DNA of 64,000 bases from Sinorhizobium fredii (GCF_002944405.1 NZ_CP024307.1:2872501-2936500), one strand, 5' to 3'; shown: positions 17,236-26,657, counted from the stretch's first letter. Numbers and translations are program-made. Notes: generated from the letters alone by a model not told the origin.

Positions 17236-18152
17236 TCAGTGGCTGTTGTTGCGTTCGCGCTCCCGAAGGTGGCGCGACCAGGTCTCGCTGAACCACGGGG
17301 TCAGCAGCGAAACGTCGGCGGAACTGTGCGAGCGGCTGAGCCGGCTGTCGGGCTCCACCGACGTCCAGACGGTGAAGTGCGTCAGCCGATGCTTGCCGAA
17401 GGTCTGGATCAGCGGAATGTCTGCCGCGTCCCGGCCGCGGGCGACAGGAATGCGGCCGGCCCGCCCGCCATTGTTCTTGGCGTCGAACGTGTACCATCGG
17501 TCGCCGAGGAACACCTCGAACCAGGCGTTGAAATCCATCGGCGCCGGGCTGTTTGGAGCGCCAATGTCGGCCATATAGCCGTGAACGTAGCGGGCCGGCA
17601 TGTTCATGCAGCGGCAGAGAGCGACGGCGAGATGGGCATAGTCGCGGCTGACCCCAAGCCGGTCCTCGTGCGCTTCGAGCGCCGTACGCATCGCCGGCGC
17701 ATAGCCGTAGCTGAAGATCAGCCGATCATGCACATAGTCTGAGATCGCCTGCACCCGTTGCCAGCCTGCCGGAATGCTGCCGAAGAGCCGCCAGGCAAGC
17801 GCGCTCAGCCGATCGGTCTCGCAATAGCGGCTGGCGCAAGGGTGGGGTAGCAGAGAGGGAGGCAGCTTTTCGACGGGCACCGCCTCCGCCAGCGGATCCG
17901 ACGCGTCGAGCCGCCCGTCGTCGCTGATCACCGCGTCGTAGCCGAGCCGGGTTTCACCCTGAGAGAGAACCATGCGAAACAGATATTGTGATGCGGGTCG
18001 GTGATTTCTTCCATCGGGATGAGCGGTGACGCGACCCGCCCGCGCTCCGTCACGACTGCATTGCGCCGTTCCTTGGGGACGGACAGAAACGTCATCATCG
18101 GCGTGGGTTGCGGACAATCGATGGCAATCTCATAACCGAAGCGGATGAACAT
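17236..18152 (-). pseudogene. Transglutaminase-like protease gene, frameshifted and lacking the expected Cys
   Basis: A transglutaminase-core protein reads in two frames. The start at 18152 (SD GGAGG 6 bases upstream) gives MFIRFGYEIAIDCPQPTPM and continues to DPHHNICF near 17977. The rest (RMVLSQGETRLGYDAVISD to the stop at 17236) is in another frame. One missing base around 17974-17980 explains the break. In the continuous family the core motif is usually GVC(R/Q)D(F/Y)AH; here it is GVSRDYAH, with codon AGC at 17647-17649, one base from TGC, so the presumed nucleophile is gone. WYTFDAKNN and the HGYMADIG region remain. Two independent lesions suggest a decaying gene, though sequencing error could explain the frameshift alone. 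Confidence 0.7.
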
Positions 18153-18357
18153 GTTCGACCTCCGCACGGTGATTTACCGACACTTGCTCCCGCACGCCTA
18201 AACGCCGGTGGCAGCCCGGGTTTGCAACCCGTTCGAAGCTCTTCCCTGAAGTTCCCTTGATGTCCGCGCCAAGCCGGCGGGCGACCCGCCCGCGGGCCGG
18301 AATACTAGCGCATCGTTGCAGCGAGCGGTATTCGGCGAGAAGCCGGCAGCCGCAAGC

Positions 18358-19710
18358 CTACCAGCCGACGGCGTCCTTGAAGGAATACCACCAGGAGCCG
18401 ATCGTCGAATACTGCGCGCGGAACAGCCGCCCGCCAGGAAAGGGATACCAGGGCAGTTTCTCGAACATGTCGAAGCGCGTCTGGTCGCCGTCGATCGCCT
18501 CGGCGAGCGTCCGGCCGAAGAGATGCGAGCCTGTCACCCCGTGACCGCTATAGCCGTGGGCGAAATATGTGTTGGCGCCGATGCGGCCCATCTGCGGCAT
18601 GCGCGTGAAGGACAGCGCGAAATTGCCGCTCCAGGCATAGTCGATCTTCACGCCCTTCAGGCGCGGAAAGACCTTTTCAAAATTGGGCCGGAGCTTCGCC
18701 ACCACATCGGCCGGATCGGTTCCGCCATAGACGGTGCCGCCACCGAAGATCATCCGCTTGTCGGCCGACAGCCGGAAATAGTCGAGGATGTAGCGCACAT
18801 CCTCGACGCACATGTCGCTCGGGATCAGCGCGTCCGCGAGTTCCTCGCCGAGCGGTGCCGTGGTGATCATCTGCGTCGAGACGGGCATGACGCGCGAGAC
18901 GAGCTCGGGCACCGCATCGCCGAGATAAGCATTACCGCAGAGCACCACAATGCGGGCTGAGACTTCACCTTCCCTGGTATGGACGGTCGGCCGCGCCCGC
19001 TTATGGTCGACGCGTGCCACTGGAGACATCTCGTAGATGGTGCCGCCGAGGCTCTCGAAGGCGCGGGCCTCTCCGAGCACCAGATTGAGCGGATGCATAT
19101 GGCCGCCGCTGATATCGAGCATGCCGCCGCAATAGGCCTCGGAATCGACGAGCTTGCGCAGCGCCTCCCGGTCGAGAAGCAAGTGGTCGTCCATGCCATA
19201 TTTGCGCCAGAGCGCCTGCTTGGCCTCGAGCTCCTTCATATGCGCGCCGGTATAGGCGGCGTAGATGTTGCCGGATTTCAGGTCGCAGTCGATCCGGTAT
19301 CGGCTGACGAGCCGGCGGATGATCCGCCCGCCTTCCTGGACGAGGCCGCCGATGAAGCGCGCCGCGTCCTCTCCGAAGCGACTCCGGATCGTCGAGAGGC
19401 TAGCGTTGAGGCCATTGACGATCTGGCCGCCATTGCGCCCGGAAGCGCCCCAGCCCACCTGGGCGCCCTCCACCACTGTAACCTTGTAGCCCTTCTCGGC
19501 GAGATGAATGGCCGTCGCCAGACCTGTGTAACCGGCGCCGACGACGCAGATATCGGTTTCGACCCGCCCCTGCAGCTTGACCGGCGTGCGGATGATGTTG
19601 CGGGTGGCAGCGTAGTAGCTCGCCGGATAGCCGCCGTCGCCGGCATAGGACTTTGTGACGCTCACCCCGAGGATTCCCCTCTGCCGCAGGTCTTTGTCGC
19701 TAGGAGCCAT
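18358..19710 (-). CDS. puuB: Gamma-glutamylputrescine oxidoreductase (PuuB-like FAD amine oxidase)
   Basis: FAD-dependent oxidase of the DAO superfamily, 450 residues. It tracks E. coli PuuB in order: SYYAATRN at the N-terminus, the dinucleotide fold VVGAGYTGLATAIHLAE, GASGRNGGQIVNG, SGGHMHPLNLVLGEA, GNAYLGD, KGVKIDYAWSGNFALS and a GYSGHGVTGSHLFGR signature, closing with LPWYPFPGGRLFR. It oxidises a (gamma-glutamyl)amine to the aldehyde with release of ammonia and peroxide. No puuA or puuD is in view, so the true substrate may differ. A GTG at 19665 with a GAGGGG site is a possible later start. It is divergent from a GntR regulator about 100 bp away. Confidence 0.85.
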   Translation of the reverse strand: MAPSDKDLRQRGILGVSVTKSYAGDGGYPASYYAATRNIIRTPVKLQGRVETDICVVGAGYTGLATAIHLAEKGYKVTVVEGAQVGWGASGRNGGQIVNGLNASLSTIRSRFGEDAARFIGGLVQEGGRIIRRLVSRYRIDCDLKSGNIYAAYTGAHMKELEAKQALWRKYGMDDHLLLDREALRKLVDSEAYCGGMLDISGGHMHPLNLVLGEARAFESLGGTIYEMSPVARVDHKRARPTVHTREGEVSARIVVLCGNAYLGDAVPELVSRVMPVSTQMITTAPLGEELADALIPSDMCVEDVRYILDYFRLSADKRMIFGGGTVYGGTDPADVVAKLRPNFEKVFPRLKGVKIDYAWSGNFALSFTRMPQMGRIGANTYFAHGYSGHGVTGSHLFGRTLAEAIDGDQTRFDMFEKLPWYPFPGGRLFRAQYSTIGSWWYSFKDAVGW

Positions 19711-19811
19711 ATCGCAAATCTTGCCCCTTGACCATGCGGCGCAACGGCTGTCATATTGCTCAGATGTCAGACCAATTTGAGAGCGACTGCATGCCCGAGC
19801 CGGAGAAAGCG

Positions 19812-20507
19812 ATGCTTCTGCCCCTGCCCCCGGTCGATCGGGTGCAGCAGGTGATCTCCGCGCTCGCCGACTATGTCCAGCGCTCCGGCTTGAAGCCCGG
19901 CGATCGCCTTCCGGCCGAACGCGAATTGATGGCGGCGCTCGCCGTCGGGCGCTCCACCATCCGCGAGGTCATCAGCCATTTTCAGGCGCTCGGCGTCGTC
20001 GAGGCGCGCAAGGGCAGCGGCACCTATCTGTTGCGCGCCATTTCCGGCGCCACCATCCACATGCCGCTGACCCTCGACACCGCGCACCTTCGCGATGCGC
20101 TGCTGCAGACGCTGGAAGTTCGCCGCGGCATCGAGGTCGAGGCCGGCATGGTCGCTGCGCGGCGCCGCACCGAGGCCGACCTCATCAACATCGAAACGAA
20201 GCTCGACGCGATGGAGCGCGTTCACCTTGCCAAGGGCACGTCCGGCCCCGAGGACCTCGCCTTCCATCTGGCGATCTACGACGCGACCCACAACCCGCTC
20301 TTCCGGCAATTGCTTGAGCAGATGCGCGAGGCCTTCGAGCGCTTCTGGGAAAAGCCCTTCGACCGGCCGGACTTCGCGCGGCGGTCGTTTCCGTATCACC
20401 GGACGCTCTTCGACGCGATCGCCTCGCAGAACCCGAACGCCGCCCGGGAAGAGACACTGAAAATCCTCGCGATCGTCGAGGAAGACATCAAGGAAATGTC
20501 CAAATGA
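19812..20507 (+). CDS. GntR-family regulator, FadR/FCD subfamily
   Basis: Regulator of 231 residues with a winged helix-turn-helix in residues about 10-75 (LKPGDRLPAERELMAALAV, GRSTIREVISHFQALGVVE, KGSGTYLLR) and an FCD ligand domain behind it (LEVRRGIEVEAGMVAARR, HLAIYDATHNPLFRQLL). ATG 19812 is chosen for GGAG with a 6-base spacer; earlier ATGs at 19764 and 19728 have no such site. Its last codon overlaps the start of a PLP enzyme (ATGA), followed by a sugar-type ABC operon, so it most likely controls these genes and perhaps divergent puuB. Confidence 0.87.
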   Translation: MLLPLPPVDRVQQVISALADYVQRSGLKPGDRLPAERELMAALAVGRSTIREVISHFQALGVVEARKGSGTYLLRAISGATIHMPLTLDTAHLRDALLQTLEVRRGIEVEAGMVAARRRTEADLINIETKLDAMERVHLAKGTSGPEDLAFHLAIYDATHNPLFRQLLEQMREAFERFWEKPFDRPDFARRSFPYHRTLFDAIASQNPNAAREETLKILAIVEEDIKEMSK

Positions 20508-21676
20508 ATGACGGCCTCGACCCGTTCGACAGAGCCTCGCTGATTGCCGCCCATGACGAGGCCCATGCCTTCGACGCAGTCGTTCCGCCGATCGTCCAGA
20601 CCTCCCTCTTCACCTTCAAGGACTATGACGAGATGATCGCCTCGTACCGAGGCGAACGCGTCCGGCCGATCTACACCCGCGGCCTCAATCCGACCGTCAG
20701 GCTGTTCGAGGAGATGCTGGCGAAGCTCGAGGGTGCCGAGGATGCGATCGGCTTTGCCAGCGGCATGTCGGCGATCTCCTCCACGGTTCTGTCCTTCGTC
20801 GAGCCGGGCGACCGCATCGTCGCGGTCAAGCATCTCTATCCCGATGCCTTCCGGCTGTTCGGCACGCATCTGAAGCGCATGCGCATCGAGGTCACCTATG
20901 TCGACGGGCGCGATGAGGAAGCGGTTGCCAAGGCACTTCCCGGCGCCAAGCTCTTCTACATGGAAAGCCCGACGAGCTGGGTGATGGATACCCATGACGT
21001 GGCGGGCCTGGCCGCACTTGCCAGGGCGCAAGGGATCGTCACCGTCATCGACAATAGCTGGGCGAGCCCGGTGTTCCAGCAGCCGATTTCGCTCGGCGTC
21101 GATCTCGTCATCCACTCGGCCTCGAAATATTTGAGCGGCCACAGCGATGTCGTCGCCGGTGTCGTCGCCGGCTCCAGGGAACTCGTCGGCCGCATCCGCT
21201 CCGAAGCCTATCCCTACCTCGGCGGCAAGCTCTCGCCCTTCGATGCCTGGCTGCTAATCCGCGGCCTGCGTACCCTGCCGATCCGGATGAAGGCGCATGA
21301 GCGCTCGGCGCTTGCCCTTGCGCGCCGCCTGCTCGAGCATCCGCTGGTCGAGACCGTCTGCCACCCCGGGCTCGGCAATCACCTGCCGCCGGGTCTTTCG
21401 GGTACCTCCGGCCTGTTCTCCTTCATCTTCCGCGAGGGCGTCGACATCCGCCGCTTCGCCGATCATCTGGAACTGTTCAAGCTCGGCGTATCCTGGGGTG
21501 GCCACGAAAGCCTCATCGTCCCGGGCGAGGTCGTCCTGGCGCAGAAAGCGCAACCCAATTCCGCGGCCGCCTTCGGCATTTCTCCGCGGTCGGTACGGCT
21601 CCATGTCGGCCTGGAGGGAACGGAGGCCCTCTGGAGCGATCTCGAAGCGGCGCTCGGCGCCGCTTCACCAGGCTGA
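20504..21676 (+). CDS. Cys/Met-metabolism PLP enzyme (cystathionine beta-lyase / gamma-synthase family)
   Basis: Fold-type I PLP enzyme of 390 residues. Motifs are PPIVQTSLFTFKDY, IYTRGLNPTVRLFEEMLAKLEG, the FASGMSAI phosphate loop, DNSWASPVFQQP and the PLP lysine in HSASKYLSGHSDVVAG. The family performs beta- or gamma-eliminations and replacements on sulfur amino acids. It overlaps the GntR gene by four bases and precedes a complete sugar-type ABC importer, an unusual pairing: it may process an imported thioether or other conjugate rather than housekeeping cystathionine. That role is inference; the enzyme class is secure. Confidence 0.87.
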   Translation: MNDGLDPFDRASLIAAHDEAHAFDAVVPPIVQTSLFTFKDYDEMIASYRGERVRPIYTRGLNPTVRLFEEMLAKLEGAEDAIGFASGMSAISSTVLSFVEPGDRIVAVKHLYPDAFRLFGTHLKRMRIEVTYVDGRDEEAVAKALPGAKLFYMESPTSWVMDTHDVAGLAALARAQGIVTVIDNSWASPVFQQPISLGVDLVIHSASKYLSGHSDVVAGVVAGSRELVGRIRSEAYPYLGGKLSPFDAWLLIRGLRTLPIRMKAHERSALALARRLLEHPLVETVCHPGLGNHLPPGLSGTSGLFSFIFREGVDIRRFADHLELFKLGVSWGGHESLIVPGEVVLAQKAQPNSAAAFGISPRSVRLHVGLEGTEALWSDLEAALGAASPG

Positions 21677-21751
21677 CGACCAGCGGGAAGGCGGCTCTCC
21701 GCATCCCGCCCCAATAAAAATCGATCAACGCCAAGGACAAAGGGAACAAAA

Positions 21752-23014
21752 ATGAGGAAACTGATCACAGCCACCCTGCTCGCCACGCTGATGGCCGGCA
21801 GCGCGCTTGCTGATACCAAGCTGAAGCTCGTCGAGGTCATCACCAGCCCCGAGCGCACCGAAACGCTGAAGTCGATCGTCGCCAAATTCGAGGCGGCGAA
21901 TCCCGGCACCACTGTCGAGATCATCTCGCTGCCCTGGGGCGAAGCCTTCCAGAAATTCGCAACGATGGTCTCGGCGGGCGAAATCCCGGACGTCATGGAA
22001 ATGCCGGACACCTGGCTGTCGCTCTACGCCAATAACGGCATGCTGGAGAGCCTCGAACCCTACCTCGCCAAGTGGGAGCACACGCCAGGCCTCACCGAGC
22101 GCGCCCTAGAACTCGGCCGCGACGTCAACGATACCGCCTATATGCTGCCCTACGGCTTCTATCTCCGGGCGATGTTCTACAACAAGAAACTGCTCTCGGA
22201 AGCCGGCGTTGCCGAGCCGCCGAAGACCATGGACGACTTCGTCAAGGCGTCGGAAGCGATCTCCAAGCTGCCCGGCAAATCCGGCTACTGCCTGCGCGGC
22301 GGCCCGGGCGGCCTCAATGGTTGGGTGATGTTCGGCGCCACCATGGCCGGCGACAACACCTTCTTCAAGGAGGACGGCACCTCGACGATGAACAGCGAGG
22401 GCTGGATCAAGGGCCTCACCTGGGTGATCGACCTCTACAAAAAGGGTCTGGCGCCGAAGGACAGCGTCAACTGGGGCTTCAACGAAATCGTCGCCGGCTT
22501 CTATAGCGGCACCTGCGCCTTCCTCGACCAGGATCCGGACGCGCTGATCGCCATCGCCCAGCGCATGAAGCCGGAGGATTTCGGCGTCACCACCATGCCC
22601 AAGGGCCCGAGCGGCAAGGCCTTCACGACGATCGGCTTCGCCGGCTGGTCGATGCTTTCGGCAAGCCAGAACAAGGACCTCTCCTGGAAGCTGATCGAGA
22701 CGCTCGAAGGGCCGGAAGGCAACATCGAGTGGAACAAGCGCACCGGCGCGCTGCCGGTCCACAAGTCCGCAGAGAAGGACCCCTTCTATTCGGGCCCGCA
22801 GTTCAAGGGCTGGTTCGACGAACTGGCCGACAAAGACGTCGTGCTGACCGTCATGCCGACCTACCTCGAGGAATTCGCCTTCTTCAAGGATTCACTCGCC
22901 ATCAAGACGAGCCAGGAAGCGCTCCTCGGCGACATCACGCCGGAAGAGCTCGCCAATCAATGGGCGGACTACCTGACCAAGGCACAGCAGAAATATCTGG
23001 CCAACAAGAAGTGA
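21752..23014 (+). CDS. Sugar-type ABC transporter substrate-binding protein (family 1)
   Basis: Periplasmic protein of 420 residues with a Sec signal peptide (ITATLLATLMAGSALA). The mature region has SBP family 1 features: IVAKFEAANPGTTVEII near the N-terminus, GEIPDVMEMPDTWLSLYANNG, and YMLPYGFYLRAMFYNKKLL. It starts the transport part of the operon led by the GntR regulator and PLP enzyme, 75 bp after the latter. Ligand unknown; sugar specificity is only the family default. Confidence 0.9.
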   Translation: MRKLITATLLATLMAGSALADTKLKLVEVITSPERTETLKSIVAKFEAANPGTTVEIISLPWGEAFQKFATMVSAGEIPDVMEMPDTWLSLYANNGMLESLEPYLAKWEHTPGLTERALELGRDVNDTAYMLPYGFYLRAMFYNKKLLSEAGVAEPPKTMDDFVKASEAISKLPGKSGYCLRGGPGGLNGWVMFGATMAGDNTFFKEDGTSTMNSEGWIKGLTWVIDLYKKGLAPKDSVNWGFNEIVAGFYSGTCAFLDQDPDALIAIAQRMKPEDFGVTTMPKGPSGKAFTTIGFAGWSMLSASQNKDLSWKLIETLEGPEGNIEWNKRTGALPVHKSAEKDPFYSGPQFKGWFDELADKDVVLTVMPTYLEEFAFFKDSLAIKTSQEALLGDITPEELANQWADYLTKAQQKYLANKK

Positions 23015-23103
23015 TCCGACATGAAGGGCGACAGGGTCGCCTGCCGCCCTTCATCAACATGGACTGCGCCCGCCCGCGGGGCGGCCAGGAGGAACTCCGA
23101 TCG

Positions 23104-24039
23104 ATGGATTATGCCGCACGCCAACAGCGCCAGTCCGCAAGCCGCCGGCCGCTGATGAAGCGCATCGCGGACGCATCGGCGCCCTATCTTTACAGTGCGC
23201 CGGCGCTGATCCTGATCGTCACGGTGATGCTGGTGCCGCTGGTGCTCGGCGTCTCCTATGCGTTCCGCGACGTGCAGCTCCTCAATCCCTTCTCCGGCGC
23301 CTTCATTGGACTCGATCATTTTCGGGCGCTCTCTCAAGACCAGGCCTTTTTCCGCTCGCTGCGCAACACGCTCTGGTGGACCGGTGCATCCGTTCTTCTT
23401 CAGTTTGCCTTTGGATTGATTCTGGCGCTGCTGCTCGACAAACCGTTTCGCGGCCGCGCCATCGCCCAGGCGCTCGTCTTCCTGCCCTGGGCGGTGCCGA
23501 GCTTCCTTGCCGGCCTCAACTGGGCCTGGCTCTTCAACCCGGTCGTCGGGCCGCTGCCGCACTGGCTCTATGCGCTCGGGATCATGAGCCAGCCGGCGAA
23601 CATCTTGTCGGATCCGCAGCTTGCCATGTGGGGACCGATCGTCGCCAATATCTGGTGGGGCATTCCCTTCTTCGCAATTACCCTGCTTGCCGCCCTGCAG
23701 GCGATCCCGCGCGACCTCTACGAAGCGGCGAGCATAGACGGCGCCGGCGCCTTTCAGCGCTTCCTGTCGATCACCCTGCCTTTCCTCGCGCCGACGATCG
23801 CAATCACCATTCTGTTGCGCACCGTCTGGATCTCGAACTTCGCCGACTTGATCATCGTCATGACCAATGGCGGTCCGGCCGACCGGACCCAGATCGTCGC
23901 CAGCTACATCTTCACCCAGGCCTTCAAGCGGCTCGATTTCGGCTACGCCTCGGCGATCGCGCTGGTGCTCCTGGCGCTGCTGCTGGCCTATTCGCTGCTG
24001 ATCGTCATCCTGCGGCAATGGCTCCTGAGCAAGGATTGA
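23104..24039 (+). CDS. Sugar-type ABC transporter permease (MalF/UgpA family)
   Basis: Inner-membrane permease of 311 residues with six hydrophobic helices (the first is YLYSAPALILIVTVMLVPLV) and the conserved EAA loop YEAASIDGAGAFQRFLSITLP. Start ATG 23104 follows AGGAGG. It pairs with the permease 4 bp downstream and belongs to the same operon as the binding protein at 21752. Confidence 0.9.
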   Translation: MDYAARQQRQSASRRPLMKRIADASAPYLYSAPALILIVTVMLVPLVLGVSYAFRDVQLLNPFSGAFIGLDHFRALSQDQAFFRSLRNTLWWTGASVLLQFAFGLILALLLDKPFRGRAIAQALVFLPWAVPSFLAGLNWAWLFNPVVGPLPHWLYALGIMSQPANILSDPQLAMWGPIVANIWWGIPFFAITLLAALQAIPRDLYEAASIDGAGAFQRFLSITLPFLAPTIAITILLRTVWISNFADLIIVMTNGGPADRTQIVASYIFTQAFKRLDFGYASAIALVLLALLLAYSLLIVILRQWLLSKD

Positions 24040-24043
24040 ACCG

Positions 24044-24877
24044 ATGCGCGTCAAGTCAGCCCTCCTCACCGTCGCGCACCGCCTTGCGATCGTGACCTAT
24101 ATTGCCTTTGCCCTCTTTCCACTCTTCTGGCTGCTGAAGGTCGCGGTGACGCCCAACGACCTGCTCTATTCCGAAGGCATCCGCCTCTGGCCGTCGCGCG
24201 CCAGCCTCGAGCACTTCGACTTCGTGCTGCGGCACAGCGCCTTTCCGGTTTTCTTTCGCAACAGCCTGATCGTCTCCGGCTCGACGGCGGTCGTCGTGAC
24301 GATCCTTGCCTCGCTTTCCGGCTATGCGCTGTCGCGTTTCCGCTTCCGCGGCAAATACTGGCTGGTGACGCTGATGCTTTTGACGCAGATGTTCCCACTG
24401 GTCATGCTCGTCGCGCCGATCTTCAAGATCCTCTCGCCGCTCGGGCTCACCAACAGCCTGACGGGCCTCGTCATCGTCTACAGCGCCTTCAACGTGCCCT
24501 TCGCCACCTTCCTGATGCAGTCCTTCTTCGACGGCATTCCGAAGGATCTGGAAGAGGCGGCGATGATCGACGGCGCCACGCAATTCGTCGCCTTCCGCCA
24601 GATCATCCTGCCGCTGACCTTGCCCGGCATCGCCGCAACGCTAGGCTTCGTCTTCACCGCCGCCTGGAGCGAACTGCTCTTCTCGCTCATGCTGATCTCC
24701 GGCAACGATCAGGCGACCTTCCCGGTCGGGCTCCTCTCCTTCGTCTCGAAATTCTCGGTCGATTTCGGCCAGATGATGGCTGCCGGCGTGCTTGCGCTGA
24801 TCCCGGCCTGCCTCTTCTTCCTGCTCATTCAACGCTATCTCGTCCAGGGCCTCACGGCCGGCGCGGTCAAAGGCTGA
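24044..24877 (+). CDS. Sugar-type ABC transporter permease (MalG/UgpE family)
   Basis: Inner-membrane permease of 277 residues. Motifs include ALSRFRFRGKYWLV, QMFPLVMLVAPIFKIL and the EAA loop EEAAMIDGATQFVAFRQIILP. It is encoded 4 bp after its partner and 9 bp before the ATPase. Confidence 0.9.
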   Translation: MRVKSALLTVAHRLAIVTYIAFALFPLFWLLKVAVTPNDLLYSEGIRLWPSRASLEHFDFVLRHSAFPVFFRNSLIVSGSTAVVVTILASLSGYALSRFRFRGKYWLVTLMLLTQMFPLVMLVAPIFKILSPLGLTNSLTGLVIVYSAFNVPFATFLMQSFFDGIPKDLEEAAMIDGATQFVAFRQIILPLTLPGIAATLGFVFTAAWSELLFSLMLISGNDQATFPVGLLSFVSKFSVDFGQMMAAGVLALIPACLFFLLIQRYLVQGLTAGAVKG

Positions 24878-24886
24878 GGATTGCTC

Positions 24887-25954
24887 ATGGCTTCCATCGA
24901 CATCGCCAATATCCAGAAATCCTACGGCGTCCACCCGGTGCTGCACGACGTCGACCTCAAGATCCGCGACGGCGAATTCGTCGTCCTCGTCGGCCCGTCC
25001 GGCTGCGGCAAGTCGACCTTGCTGCGGATGATCGCCGGGCTTGAAAGCGTCACCGGCGGCGAGATCCGCATTGCCGGCAAGCGGGTGAACGAGCTCGCAC
25101 CAAAGGACCGCGACATTGCCATGGTGTTTCAGTCCTACGCGCTCTATCCGCACATGTCGGTCGCCCGGAACATGAGTTACAGCCTGAGGCTTCGCAAGAC
25201 GCCGAAGGAGAGGATCGCAACCGTGGTGACCGGTGCCGCCGCCAAGCTTGGCCTCGAGCCGCTGCTGGAGCGTCGGCCGAAAGCGCTTTCCGGCGGTCAG
25301 CGCCAGCGCGTCGCCATGGGCCGCGCCATCGTGCGCCAGCCGAAGGCCTTCCTCTTCGACGAGCCGCTCTCCAATCTCGACGCACGGCTGCGCGAGCAGA
25401 TGCGCGCCGAAATCAAGAAGCTGCACAAGGATCTCGGCGCCACCTCGATCTACGTGACGCATGACCAGATCGAGGCGATGACGCTCGCCGACCGGATCGT
25501 CGCCATGAATGCCGGCGTCGTCCAGCAGGTCGGCAGTCCGCTGGACCTCTACGACCGTCCCGCCAATCTCTTCGTTGCCGGCTTCATCGGATCGCCCGGC
25601 ATGAACTTTTTCGAGGGCACCTGTCGCGCTGCCGACGGGCCGCTGTTCGAAATCGCCGGAGACATCGGAATTCCCCTCGACGCATCTCCCCCGCTTGCGA
25701 ACAACGCCAGGGCGACGCTCGGCATCCGCCCGGAGCACATCGTGCTTGCCGGCCATGGACCGGAGACGCTGCTCGCCGCCGTCGACCTCGTCGAGCCGAC
25801 CGGCTTCGGCATCATCCTGCACCTCTCGCTCGGGCGGGCGGGCTTTAAGGTCTTCACCAACGATCGCTCCTTCCTGACCGCCTCCGGCACCATCCCCGTC
25901 CACTTCCCGGCGCACAGCCTGCACTTCTTCGACAGCGAGGGGACCCGCGTCTGA
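24887..25954 (+). CDS. ABC transporter ATP-binding protein (UgpC/MalK family)
   Basis: ATPase of 355 residues. It has Walker A GPSGCGKST, Q-loop MVFQSYALYPHMSV, signature [14 protein letters not shown], Walker B AFLFDEPLSNLDA and the switch histidine in YVTHDQIEAMT, followed by a C-terminal MalK-type regulatory region containing GIRPEHI. ATG 24887 has GAGGA 6 bases upstream; a TTG two codons earlier is less likely. It is the last gene of the GntR - PLP enzyme - transporter operon. Confidence 0.92.
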   Translation: MASIDIANIQKSYGVHPVLHDVDLKIRDGEFVVLVGPSGCGKSTLLRMIAGLESVTGGEIRIAGKRVNELAPKDRDIAMVFQSYALYPHMSVARNMSYSLRLRKTPKERIATVVTGAAAKLGLEPLLERRPKALSGGQRQRVAMGRAIVRQPKAFLFDEPLSNLDARLREQMRAEIKKLHKDLGATSIYVTHDQIEAMTLADRIVAMNAGVVQQVGSPLDLYDRPANLFVAGFIGSPGMNFFEGTCRAADGPLFEIAGDIGIPLDASPPLANNARATLGIRPEHIVLAGHGPETLLAAVDLVEPTGFGIILHLSLGRAGFKVFTNDRSFLTASGTIPVHFPAHSLHFFDSEGTRV

Positions 25955-25989
25955 CGGGCGCCCTATCCGTCTCTATCCCGAAGGAGCAA

Positions 25990-26117
25990 TTGACTTCTCC
26001 CCGGTGTGGACTAGCTTCTTTTTGTCGCAAGTATCAACCGCTCCGGCGCGCATTCTTAGAGAGCAAGCACCGTCCAAAGCCACGATTGACGATACTCTTC
26101 TTTGCCCGCGCCGGGCG
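25990..26117 (+). promoter_or_regulatory. Possible promoter of the cytochrome c / coxMNOP operon
   Basis: TTGACT at 25990-25995 and TAGCTT at 26112-26117 would be too far apart; the nearer reading is TTGACT with TAGCTT at 26012-26017, a 16-base spacer, close to the rhizobial housekeeping pattern TTGAC-N17-CTATAT. It lies about 115 bp before the cytochrome c start, and the rest of the leader up to 26133 shows no other clear signal. Confidence 0.3.
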
Positions 26118-26133
26118 AAAATGGGGAAGTATC

Positions 26134-26520
26134 ATGCGAATTGCAGTTGTTGCCCTGTCTTTTTCGGCACTCCTTCTCTGTCCGACCGCCGGACAGGCGC
26201 AGGAGGGCGACGCCGAGGCCGGCGCCACCGTCTTCAAGAAATGCTCCGCCTGCCACGTCGTGGACAAGGATCAGAATAGGGTCGGGCCATCGCTCATGGG
26301 CGTCATCGGCCGAACCGCCGGAACTCATGCGAACTTCAAATATTCGAAAGCCATGGTCGATGCGGGCAAGAACGGGCTCGTCTGGGACGAGGCGGCGCTG
26401 AATGAGTATCTCCGAGATCCCAAAGCCAAGGTCAAAGGCACCAAGATGGTCTTCCCCGGCCTCAAGAAGGACGATGAGATCGCCAATGTGATCGCCTATC
26501 TCAAGCAACACCCCAAATAG
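26134..26520 (+). CDS. Class I c-type cytochrome, probable electron donor to the adjacent oxidase
   Basis: Periplasmic cytochrome of 128 residues. A signal peptide (VVALSFSALLLCPTAGQAQ) precedes a single heme site CSACH (Cys37, Cys40, His41); the likely axial Met is in GTKMVFPG. The fold matches cytochrome c2/c550-like proteins. It is encoded 137 bp upstream of oxidase subunit II and probably passes electrons to its CuA centre. ATG 26134 is the only start that yields a proper signal peptide. Confidence 0.9.
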   Translation: MRIAVVALSFSALLLCPTAGQAQEGDAEAGATVFKKCSACHVVDKDQNRVGPSLMGVIGRTAGTHANFKYSKAMVDAGKNGLVWDEAALNEYLRDPKAKVKGTKMVFPGLKKDDEIANVIAYLKQHPK

Positions 26521-26657
26521 GAGCATCTCCCGGGTAGGCAGAATTCTCCGCCTTACCGAGGATTTGCCAGTATTATCCGTTCGTGCAATAATTCTGATCG
26601 GAACGCCGCGGATTGCGTATTCGTCTCACGGCCAATCGCGGCGGGGAGGGACAGAAA

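Noticed and set aside
18278..18300. GC-rich inverted repeat downstream of puuB
   Set aside because: Arms are short and there is no T-run; not a convincing terminator.
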